From Sipunculus nudus (taxonomy: Eukaryota; Annelida; Sipuncula; Golfingiida; Sipunculidae): a stretch of 64,000 bases of DNA. Positions 26,440-36,599 of this stretch are shown here, in pieces. The notes beneath the pieces were generated by a model. The model worked only from the letters and a program-made list of their open reading frames with translations, was not told the DNA's origin and did no database searches. How positions within the stretch are numbered: the stretch's first letter is position 1; each line of letters begins with the position of its first letter. Where the stretch lies: contig CM049308.1 of the NCBI GenBank assembly GCA_026874595.1, positions 25,012,367 to 25,076,366 of the forward strand, in the 5' to 3' direction. The translations under genes were made by a program, and so were the position numbers.

Positions 26440-27250
26440 TAGTATTTTTTAGCCCTCAGCCCAATGGCTGATGGGCTATTGTCGTCACCCAAGCTGTAGT
26501 GCCGTCTGTCCGTCCATCCGGCATCCTTTTTTTACCTTGTGAGTGGGATATCTCTAAAAAGGATTCACCGTAAGAATTTTATTTCTTAGGTGAAGATGTA
26601 TATCGACCAAATTTCGGTCAAGTTCGAAGATGGGTGACCTTGACCTTTTTTTATATTTCAGAGCTGATTATAGAAAACACTTAGAAGCTTATTTCTCAGG
26701 AACCATTGGGTGGATTTTCACAAAACTCACTGTGATCATTGGGACTGATGGTCTGTACCTGCTGCCCAAGTTTAGGGGTGCCACCTACAATTTCTGATTT
26801 TTAATACATTTTTATCGGATTTTTCAACTTTGGCCTTGTGAGCGGGATATCTCCAAAGGTATTCAACACAAGAACTTCATTTCTTCATCATGTGCTGATG
26901 CATATTTACAATATTTTGGTCAAGTTAAAAGATGGGTGACCTTGCCCTTATTTTCAAGGTCAAAGAGCTTAGAATGAAAAAAAAACTTAGGAGCATATTT
27001 CACAGGAAGCATTTGGTGGATTGTTATGAAACATGGTATAATGATACGCCTTGATGATGGTATAATGATGCATGAGATCGGTCTTACCATACTTGCAAAG
27101 GTACTACATACCTATCCAGTTTAAATATATAACTGAGACATGTACAGATGTACATCGATGTGAGAACAAATTTTATACTTGTTACTGTGACCCCGTATAA
27201 ACACTGTTCTTTTGACTGAGGGCTTTTGTCAGCTTTTGCTGATATTCTAG
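26440..27250 (+). mobile_element. Helitron-like non-autonomous element
   Basis: The right end has a perfect 5-bp stem hairpin (TCAGC-TTTT-GCTGA, 27229-27242), four bases, then CTAG followed by T. This fits the Helitron 3' rule of a hairpin just before CTRR with insertion next to T. The left end near 26451 also folds (agccctcagcc with ggctgatgggct). The interior holds a diverged direct repeat, each half containing tgtgag-gggatatctc and gatgggtgaccttg. There is no helicase or Rep coding sequence. The exact 5' end is uncertain. Confidence 0.45.
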
Positions 27251-28107
27251 TTTTTAGTTATGTTGCTAACAGACAAACAAATAGAAAACAAGCAAACAAA
27301 CCAACTCCGGCATAAAAATAACCCTCTGCCCTTGGCGGAGGCAAGATTGAAAAAAAAAATCCCGGCAGATGTGACTGTGCCCTTGCACTGTAAATAAACA
27401 CGCTCAATAAGTCATGTAATATCAAGACGAATCACGTTCTCCGTGTGTTGTTGTATTCCCCACCTTGTCTAAGGATGCCAAGTCCCCAAAGTCAGTGTTT
27501 TGATTATTTTCCAAACGGGAAAGTCTCATTAGGAATATACCGAGTGGTTTACTGGATGTGTTCCAGAGAATGAGTTTACCGAATTACACGTTCTCTTAAT
27601 TGAGTCCACCTCTCTAGGATGGGGAGGCTTTAAGGGGTTGATCGGTTTATTTCTACGTCATATATGTCGGGGTAAAAACCTGAGGATGGATTTCCTAAGG
27701 TCCTCCAGGGCAAACCAATCGATTTATTAGTTTTTTTTTCAGTTTGCGCTAGATGCCCAATATGATGGACTGGGCATAAGAATCGTCGTTGTTCGAGTGT
27801 GGCATGACTAAATTGCTACACAACAATAGATACTGCCTCCTGCCGGTAAATTATTTAACTAATGTATGGTTCTTTGGCCGTCACAGCACGGAAGTTCCGC
27901 AAACTGGACTATATATATATATACACTTCTGTCGAGGCATGAAATAATAATTTATTTTACATATTGAAGTTTACAGCATAATTACAGACGGCTGATTTTA
28001 AAAAGCTGACATTTTGGCAAATATTATTCCTAGGTCCAAGATTTGAACATGATATTTATTTTGACCTTGACATTATTCCCAAGGTCGTACACTACGCCAA
28101 GTTGCGA
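27251..28107. other. Non-coding, nothing recognised
   Basis: No supportable gene or element boundary. A short TA tract occurs near 27910-27922. Confidence 0.45.
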
Positions 28108-28173
28108 GGGGGGGGGGGGGGGGGGTTCTTGTGATTGCATACATGTAGCTTTTCTTGAGACGAACCAATACAA

Positions 28174-28232
<59 letters not shown>
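28108..28232. repeat. Poly-G run and (TA)n array
   Basis: Eighteen consecutive G at 28108-28125 are followed, after unique sequence, by about 28 TA units at 28176-28232. Frames across this stretch give Gly, Pro or Tyr-Ile runs and are not genes. Confidence 0.9.
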
Positions 28233-28234
<2 letters not shown>

Positions 28235-29149
28235 GGGTTGCTCATATAAATTTATATATATATATATATTTATATACATACATGATACATCTACATCTTC
28301 TTAACAATAATGGACATCCATGTAACTAGAACACAATAAAATACTAGATGTTTACAATCGCCAAGCGATCCGAGCGAACGCCCGCGACTGAGCAATAATG
28401 GGGATTCGGCTTTAGAGCTTACGATCCTGGAAATAAGGTCAAGTTTTCAAAAAGAGTCCAGTGCAAATTTGTCAGCTTTGATCAATATTTTTTCAAAGGA
28501 TATTTTTGAAAGCCATATTTCAAATCAAGCGTAACCCGGACAGACGAAAAAATGAAGAAAATAAAATTAAAAATGAAAAATGAAATTTAAATGGATAGTA
28601 TTGCACTCGGCGGGGGAGGAGAGCTTAGAAAACCCATCCACAAAAAAAAAAAATTGAAAAAGAAAATTTTAATAGGGAAATAAACTAATCAACCCCTGTA
28701 AGCCTCTCCTTCTTATGGCAGTATGCTTTATTGATGTTTTATTCATTTTTCATTTGTATCTGGCGATGAAAAATTTTCTGTATTAGGTTGTCTGTATGAG
28801 CAACCAATATAATGAGTATATAGACATTTCTTTCCAATCATTTGCGCTTCCAAAGTATCTGGTTAAGACCAAAAGCTCAGGCCTTCCTGTGTTGTCTTAG
28901 AAAATTCTGATTTTCAGTTAAAGGAAAAATACCTGTTTCTGTACATTATCAGCCCGCTCACAAGGGTCGTAATAATGCTTAATTGTCTGTCTAAGATTGG
29001 CAAACACGTTCACAGAAAGGTATTTTTTATTTTGTACCAATCCATTGGAAAGGTGAACACCTAGATGTTTTCCACATTACTAGCTAAAAGGTAGTAACAA
29101 TTATGACAAAAAAAAACGAAATAATTTATAGGTGGTGTTCCACCAACAT

Positions 29150-29512
29150 CCTTTTTTCCTATATTTTCCTATAAAATGGTCAATAATTTCTTATTCCTAC
29201 TTTGCTTTTCGATCCTCATCTACAATATTTTCAAGGGTTTTTTTTCACTTCACAAACGTGTTTCTGACATAAAAGTGTTACCTTTGAAAACATTCAGTCC
29301 TCTTTGCATGCAAATGTGCATGATGGATGGCATGTTAGATGGCAGAATCAGGTTAACCGTGAGCGAGGTGTGACTTAAAGTTTGATATGATTGTAGGATG
29401 TATCCTTAGCGGAAAGGCAATTTTTCTGCGGAAAGGCAAACCTGTATAATGCATTTCCGTTGGAAAGGTGAAAAATTCAAAGTATTACGATCCCTGCTCC
29501 TATACTCATAAG
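29150..29512 (+). mobile_element. Dispersed repeat family 2, copy 1
   Basis: Shares an ordered series of blocks with 36120-36432 and, reversed, with 45172-45440: cgtgtttctgaca, tttgcatg-aa-gtgcat, gcatgt-ag-a-ggcagaat, gagcga-gtgtgact, ctgcggaaaggc and tttcaaagtattacgatccct. The three copies are well diverged. The shared right end stops at gatccct-g in each. No transposase is encoded, so it is non-autonomous. Confidence 0.7.
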
Positions 29513-31009
29513 GTCCTCGGCACCAAAGCAGCTTGTTTACTGGTTACCTTTTTTTACGATCAATCAGTAATTTATTATTATCTGTTACACCAACCTGTGT
29601 CCATATATTTATAGAGGTAATTTTTTAATATTTTATATTTTCATTAATATCCCAGCAATTTACAGATGGAAGTGACGGCCTAATCTGGATATCAGGAATT
29701 TTACAATAAATCTCCAGTTTATGTTTTACAACTTTTTGACTGTTTCCAATGAATTGACAGATCAGGTGTGTCCCTGCATGATAAGCCATCTTTGATTTAG
29801 CTAGTCATATATTTAGAGTGTTTACTTGCCATCAGCAGATGCGAACTCGGGCTGTTGTTGAAAGTGAGAAATGAGCTCTAAAGCCATAGGTGGAACTGAT
29901 TTGTTTTAAAATGTAGACTGATTTCTCATATTTTTATATAATTCTGTTTCTTTAACAGCGTGTCAGGTAGGCCCATTAATCTTCTACGTTACACATACAT
30001 TTTTCTTCCGAAATGAAACCTATATAAAGTTTCAAGGCATAAAACAGATGGACTTGAGGTGATTTAACCGACAATAGTATTACTTATACTGAAATACAGT
30101 TCTGTCGGACTTTCTTTGGTTTATGAAATGAGAATAATATTTTATAGGAATACCGTGTGTATCACAAAAAAATCATAGTACTTCTTTGAAGAATAGATGC
30201 CAGCACCGTATGGCATTTGGTGTCCACAGTAAAAGGCCAGGTTAATGATTCAGGCTCAATGCCAAGTGCCAACACCAGGTGCCAAAACCAGGTGCCGATA
30301 CATCCTTCATGTAAGAGTATAGTAAAGACACGAACCCATGAACAAGCAATTTTAGTCCAAAGCACTTGGTTAACATATGCCTCAAATCGAAAGTTAAAAG
30401 AAATATATGTTACCGTGAACAATTTTATAAATCAAGAAGATAGGTGAAATGGGAAGATTTACCATGCAATAAGTGGAGTATTTGCATGGCAATTTATATT
30501 AAGATAAAATACTATTTGTTTCTATTATTTGAATAAAATCCTCCCATATATACTACCTTCAGTATTACCAGAAAAAGGGAAAGTCGTATGATGACGAGTC
30601 GTACGATCACACGTATTCTTTTGTGTTAATTCATCATTCGTAGCCTAACGTTAAGATTATGGGCTGTTTACCACGATATGAATGCAACATGATGGAAGAC
30701 CAGCGCATTGCTTTCTTCCGTGTGGCTTGTATCACGACTTAATTTAGGCTTGCAAGGCTAATTTCAGTGCAGACTGAGTTTTGTACTCACGGCTGGTGTT
30801 TTGCATCGAGAATGGTTTACATCAGAGGCGGATATAGGGAAGGGGTTGATTTCGTGTGACAAAAAAAAAGAAAGAAAATCATGCTTAAATCAGGATAAAG
30901 CGCCGGAATCGCGTTACGCACCAATTTATCTTCTCCTTTTGCTGGCGACAGTTTATGTATAAACCAGTGATGTGGTCGAGTCCATACTATATTAGATTCC
31001 GAGTGCATG
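29513..31009. other. Non-coding, nothing recognised
   Basis: AT-rich sequence with short overlapping frames on both strands (for example 30162-30447) that show no domain, codon bias or splice context. Confidence 0.45.
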
Positions 31010-31580
31010 TCCTAGTCCGTGTCCTTCAAGTTCCAGACCAAGTCCACCCTCTTCGAGCCCTAATTCGAGTTCCTTTTGTCTAATATTTTGTGAGTAGTTT
31101 GCACATGTAAACAAGTCTTCATTGTATTTGAAAGATCTTTTCTTTTTCTACTATACTTGAGATTCACTTGGCCTGATTCTCGAGTCCTTACCTCCGAGTT
31201 CGAGTAAAAGCCCGAGTGCAGCACCCTCGAGTCTGAGTCCGTGTAGTTCAAGTCCAAGTCTACCTTATTCGAGTACTAGTCATCATGAACTGAGTCAAAG
31301 TCCGGGTCCGAGAAAAATACAAATCTTCTCATTAAACGAAATTTAAAAAGGATTATGATATAATCATGAAAATTTTATGTTAGTTTGCATGTGTCCTTTA
31401 CTTGAATGTTTTCTTTTCTACTGGACTCGAGTTGGACTCGGGTTGATTTCTCGAGTCATTACCTCATATAGTTCGAGTACAAACCCGAGTGCAGGACCCT
31501 CAAGTTCGGGTCCGAGTCCCAAAAAAGGCGTCTCGAGTCCGCATCGAGTCCAAGTCAGGAGTGGAGTCCTACGTCACTGG
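31010..31580. repeat. Degenerate CGAGTCC-rich array, two blocks
   Basis: The words gagtcc, cgagt, caagtcc and their variants are packed through 31010-31320, and again in 31425-31580 after an AT-rich spacer. Parallel phrases occur in both halves: tcgagtc-ttacct, gttcgagtaaaa/gttcgagtacaaa and cccgagtgcag-accctc. It is therefore both a short-word satellite and a two-copy longer repeat. No coding capacity is evident. Confidence 0.75.
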
Positions 31581-31814
31581 TATGAACTCAACTGGATCAG
31601 CGTGCTGCGCTGCACCCCGGCTCCTTATTCTAAAGTTATGTCGGCGCCTCCTCTGTTTATTCTTTCATGTTTGGATTGATGAGAATGGCTGCTTAGTAAC
31701 TAAGGAGTAAGATTTACTCAAGTGCCAAAACAAACTAAAGCACTCAAAAAATGATAAATGAAGAAGGCGTTGTTTCGTGGTGTACCTGGCCAAACATCAG
31801 CATGTGTTTAAAAC

Positions 31815-32305
31815 TTGGTGAAAACCCGTCATTTTTTAAAGGTGCGCAATCATCTACCTTTTGAAAAAAAAAAAATGTGTGATTTTTAGCTTTCTCTGTA
31901 TATATATTAATGATCAAAGGGAAATTTTGGTTGTGAAAACTTCTTATTAGGCCTTTGTGAAGGATATTGTAATTGTTTATCAACAACATGTTTGTGAACA
32001 CAGCAATGTTGACAAATGGGAAAACATGTTACATAAGGTGATAGGTTGCATATATGCAGAGGTAGAAAGATCACTTGTTGCAAAACGCCATTTGCAAAGC
32101 TCTGGCTTATCTAACTTGCTGCCAGATGCCCTTGGTATATTTGGTTTGATTATTGTGGCGGGCCCCACATATTATCAACATATTGATATAAACAAAAAAA
32201 GCAGCCTGTGTGTGGTGATATCCACATTTTCTGGTCTATTTTTATGAAAGCTCCAAGGGATTTCCTTTAGTTTATAGAGGTCAGATATGTGATTGGGCCC
32301 CTTTA
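31815..32305 (+). mobile_element. Dispersed repeat family 3, copy 1
   Basis: Reverse complement of 39545-39900. Near-matching blocks include gcatatatgcagaggtagaaagatcactt, ggcgggcccc, aaaggtgcgcaatcatctacc and ttaatgatcaaaggg. Both copies keep taaaggtgca/c at one end, and this copy has cccctttaa near 32298-32306, suggesting inverted termini. The 96-aa frame at 31957-32247 lies wholly inside the repeat and is not credible as a gene. Confidence 0.7.
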
Positions 32306-33790
32306 ACGCTGCGGGTATACTCCATATAGTTTATAGTTCTGTCACCAGATAGCGTCCCGTATCAGAATCGGTTCCTGAATCGATCTGCCCAAATTGAAGA
32401 TATCCTGTCGTGTTGTCATGAGTCACGGCGAAAACAAACATGTTCTCGCTGGTCCAGTCCACGTTGTTCTCGCTGCCGTGTATTTACAAAAATCACTGAT
32501 GAATTTCCTGGCCCTTTAAAACATACTGTCAATTCTCTCTACGATAGCAACTGTACATAGATCTTTCGTGCGTTCGAACAGTGGCATAATCTGGGTACGT
32601 ACTATATGGACAAAAAACATGATGGGATCGATTTTCACCAGTGCAATATCAAATGACCGTAAAATACCTTGACTGACATTACACTTAAGAACATGGGTGC
32701 GCTGTTTACGAAACTAAATGAAGTTTTACAGAGTTTCTCCCCACGTGACCCCCTCAGTTTTGCTCTGTTGGAACTTGATGGAGCAGGTTAGTATACCTAA
32801 AACCCAGGTACATTTGATATGTGAGGCACTCAAGTTATGTACATTTGTAATATTAAGATTTTGTGGCTATATTAAGTCAGTAAAATTCTCGAAACATTTC
32901 TGATAAATTTAGTATGGTCACGTTTTATCTTTGAACATTTTTTAGTTTAACAATATCCGTGACAACATGAGTATCGATTTAAAAAGCGTTTATACTTGCA
33001 GTTATTCTCATGTAATTAAGCATAATTTTTGGTTAATTTAAAGATCCACTCTTTAATATATTAACATATCACTGTTTTTTTAATCTCCATAATATTATAT
33101 TAACGTTAATTAGGAAAATGTTCATTTTACCAAGGGGTATGTTTTGTATGGGTTTCTGTATTTTGATATAGCCCCTGTAAAGTATTATATGCTGCCACCT
33201 ATCGGCAGGGGATTGAATAAAAACTAGAGGAGTGGCGTTCTGGCTGCGGCACACATGTAAGAATAAAAGGTTTAATTATTCATAACTAGAGTTGGACTGG
33301 GTATTGATAATGTCCCTGACCCTGCAAAATGCATCAATGATAGCCGTAATGTAGAGTTGTAATGCAAGCACATGTATATGATGAAAGATAACACAGTGCC
33401 CTACACTCTAATTATCATTTCAGTCAATTATCAAGTGAACCCTGTCATTTGTTGTTACATGCATTCCCGTTACTCAATCCTGCCGTCTACCTTAAAGCAA
33501 GGTCTCTAACTCGGTTGCCCAGAGACAGTGCTTCAGTGGGTCTCCTGGGATGGTAAATGATGAATTTTTAAACAGTCAATCATGTAATGAGGTCGATATT
33601 ATAATGGCGGTCAATCAGATCCATCGTTACAACAGTAAAACAAAACTGCTCACATACCTTATCAACAATAACACATATGCAATCAAAATATCTAAACATG
33701 CGTACAAGCATTAATAATATAATATGCCTGGTCAGATTGTCCATAACGTCTTCTATGATGGGTGATCTAAAAAAATAGAGCCCCTCGCCG
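32306..33790. other. Non-coding, nothing recognised
   Basis: No gene, RNA or element with defined ends was found. Frames are at most about 60 codons. Confidence 0.45.
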
Positions 33791-34033
33791 CGTACACTCT
33801 AAGAAAAAAAAGGTTTTAATATAGAATCATCAAGGGTTCTTTAGATTGGAGGCAGTTGGGAACCCTTAGAGGTTCCAGCTATAACCTTCTAGTCAGGGTT
33901 CTTCATGAAACCCTCTGGGGGTTCTTTGGGCACCCTAATGGTTCTGTATATATAACCCTGACAATGGGTGCTTTCAAGAACCATACAGAAGGGTTCTTCT
34001 TGGAACTATTTGTTCATGAAAGGGTCTTTAGTG
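33791..34033 (+). mobile_element. CACTA-like MITE
   Basis: Starts with CACTCTAAG plus an A-run and ggtt, and ends with ctttAGTG, matching the CACT...AGTG ends of CACTA/EnSpm elements. The interior is built from short direct and inverted ggttct/aaccct words, such as gggttctt, aaccctct and gaaccat. It is about 243 bp with no coding capacity. The flanking three bases are gta and gtg, so a 3-bp target duplication is imperfect. Confidence 0.5.

Positions 34034-34036
<3 letters not shown>

Positions 34037-34079
<43 letters not shown>
34037..34079. repeat. (TA)n microsatellite
   Basis: About 20 TA units abutting the end of the CACTA-like element. Confidence 0.9.
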
Positions 34080-34081
<2 letters not shown>

Positions 34082-34569
34082 GTTTGATTTTAGATTGAAT
34101 TCCATTCATTTGAATTCGTATAAATTTACGAACTATTTCTCCGGGTATGTTTTATGAATAATAAAAAATAAAAAAAATATGGTTATTTTTAACAGTTGAT
34201 ATATTCATATTAAATTTTTCCTATTCATCCGTTTAATAGAGGTCCGATCTTGCGCATGCACAACAACTTCGAAACAACGAGAAGTAACATGAAAGAAGGA
34301 ACACAGTAAAAACACCGGTTTGAAGAGTGAAACTCCTTTTTTTTACCCGGTGGGGTGCCCGCTATGGTTACATTTCGTGTCACTGCTCGCACCCGGTACA
34401 AGCTTATTTCTACTTGAATACATAAACAAACACTATAATTCATGTATATTTAACACTCTTGGTATGTGTATAGGTACTTTTAACAATACAGTTTGATTAT
34501 TTGAAACGAGAGAGCAAAGATGGTCAGCAGAAAAACAATCAATATTTATTGTTATTATTACTTTCACAG

Positions 34570-34870
34570 GAAAGACCACTGCTTTATACAGAATCAAACT
34601 GAACAAGACCGTAGACACCATACCAACAATAGGTACCAACGTGGAGACCGTGACCCTGTGCCCGGGTGTGTGTCATTTACCTTGTGGGAAATCGGCGATA
34701 AGGAAAAGCATCGTCCCTTGTATGTACATCATTTTGCGGGTATGCATGGAGTGATATTTGTGGCTGACAGCGCAGACCGTGACCGTTTGGCGATTTGCAT
34801 CCTGCCTTGGAGTCAGAATACTTAAGGAACGTGCCTGTTGTGGTTATTGCTAATAAGCAAGAGTTGCCAC
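34570..34870 (+). pseudogene. ARF-family orphan exon 2 (copy A), frameshifted
   Basis: Homologous to exon 2 of the neighbouring ARF genes but on the opposite strand. It keeps the acceptor (ttcacag|GA), the P-loop remainder ([11 protein letters not shown]), a switch I-like IPTIG and a donor (CCAC|gtaaga). A one-base change of frame separates the LCPG region from LWEIGDKEKHRPLYVHH. A deletion after DRDRLA then shifts the frame again before NVPVVVIANKQELP. The NKxD motif reads NKQE. It is 301 nt long, against 312 in the intact copies. No matching exon 1 or exon 3 was found nearby. The switch II motif is GDK in place of GGQ. Confidence 0.85.
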
Positions 34871-36119
34871 GTAAGATGTAAAGTTTTACATCAGTATTTA
34901 ATATTTGCAAAAGAACTATACATATGTTACAATAATTTCTAAAACAAAACAACGACAGATTTAGTGTGTATTGGTCAGGCGTGTTTTAAGAAGTGAAACA
35001 TGGAATGCGATAGAATGACTTAAATATATCATGACTTACATGCATTTAAACGAATGCTATATAACGTTTTAATAAGAAACCCTTTGCGAAAGGTAATCCG
35101 GTGGTTTATTCAGGGGTTCAAGTAACTCTTCAGAAGAAGTGTGTATACGTGTATGCGCAGGACAGAGTTATGATAAGGTTCCGGTATTCACACCCTATGA
35201 AAAAAAGGGGGATTGTTTACAGAGGGGCAACAGAACGGCCATTCGAGAGAAGACCGAGAGAAGACAGAAGTGTATATGTGCTTGTAACACACATTACTCG
35301 AGCATGCGCATTGAGTGGCGGGTCCGGAAGGTAATCTTTGAAGTTTATCGCCGGCCCACATTGTCCCATACTGGATCCGCGTTAAACCTAGGAACGCTAG
35401 TATCATCAGCTGTACATAGATGCTAACCTCGCTAATAACGTTTCCTCTCAAAAACAACTTGAATTATAAATACGAGAATTTGCTTAACGACTTTCTTTAT
35501 TGATAGCAGGCCTGGACACCTAGCGTCATCTTTTGCCGACAGGTGTCGCTGACTTAATGGACAAGGTCTTTCAGCGAGCCATAGATTTGTATCCGAGTGA
35601 ATACGGAGATGTATATGGATGTATATGGACATATCAGTGCGATTAATGCATTTTAATCATAATGTTCTCAAAATACACATGTGAATTTATAGTCGAGTTA
35701 CGCCGAAATGATGTAATCGGTTCATGGGAACGCGACCCTATTGACTAAAAGATTTCGACTGTCGTTCTTTTAGGCTTTGACATATGGCATCGGGCCTGTT
35801 GCCCAGAAAATCACTAATTTTATATACGATCACCCTTTTTAATGTTTTATGTCCACTTTTCAAGTGATTTGTTGTTTGACAAACTGCCAAACAAAAGTAT
35901 CATTACATGTACACATCGGTTATTTATTTTCAGCGAAAATAGCAATAACTTTACGATAACATAAAAATCCTTAAACATATAGGCTGCAGATATTCTATAC
36001 TTGTTTTATTAAAGGAGCTGATCTTTCTTAAGATATTTCTTGAGCATGTCCTTAATATTTCATGATAAGTCCGCCGTTGCTGATGATGATGATGATGTCC
36101 GTCCATCTCTTTGCGAAGA
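34871..36119. other. Non-coding, nothing recognised
   Basis: Lies between the orphan ARF exon and gene B. Frames at 35101-35457 on both strands overlap one another and show no domain. No ARF exon 3 downstream of copy A could be found here. Confidence 0.45.
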
Positions 36120-36432
36120 TGACCATGTTTCTTTTACTTTCCTGCATTTAGGCCTTCATCTCCTACTTTTCCTATTTTTTCACTGCACAATCGTGTTTCT
36201 GATATAACAGTTTTGCAATTGAAAAAATCCAGTTCTTTTTGCATGAAAGCGTGCATTTAGGATAGCATGTAAGAAGGCAGAATTATGTTTACGCTGAGCG
36301 AAGTGTGACTGAACTTTTGATATAATGGTAGGATGCATCATTAGCAGAAAGTCAATATTTCTGCGGAAAGGCCAACCTGTATTAATGTTTCTCCGTTGGA
36401 AAGGTGAACATTTCAAAGTATTACGATCCCTG
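36120..36432 (+). mobile_element. Dispersed repeat family 2, copy 2
   Basis: Matches 29150-29512 block for block in the same orientation, ending at ttacgatccctgg. It lies 168 bp beyond the stop codon of ARF gene B and may be carried in or beside its 3' UTR. A minus-strand AATAAA (36462-36467) falls between them. Confidence 0.7.
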
Positions 36433-36599
36433 GTTATAGGTGACAGATATGGTACCTAGTGTTTATTACTATATGTGCACGGTGATAGGTCGTACACTTA
36501 AGAGCCGGTTCCCCATTATCACTCAGTTGTGGGCGTCTTGCACCTCGAGATTGCTTCCATTGACCGCGTGGTGATTGTTAACATCTGGTTCACTTTGGA

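Noticed and set aside
31957-32247. 96-aa plus-strand frame as a gene
   Set aside because: It lies wholly within dispersed repeat family 3. The inverted copy at 39.5 kb does not preserve the frame.
34570-34870. Copy A as a processed retropseudogene
   Set aside because: It has splice sites at both ends, contains only one exon, and has no poly(A) tail.
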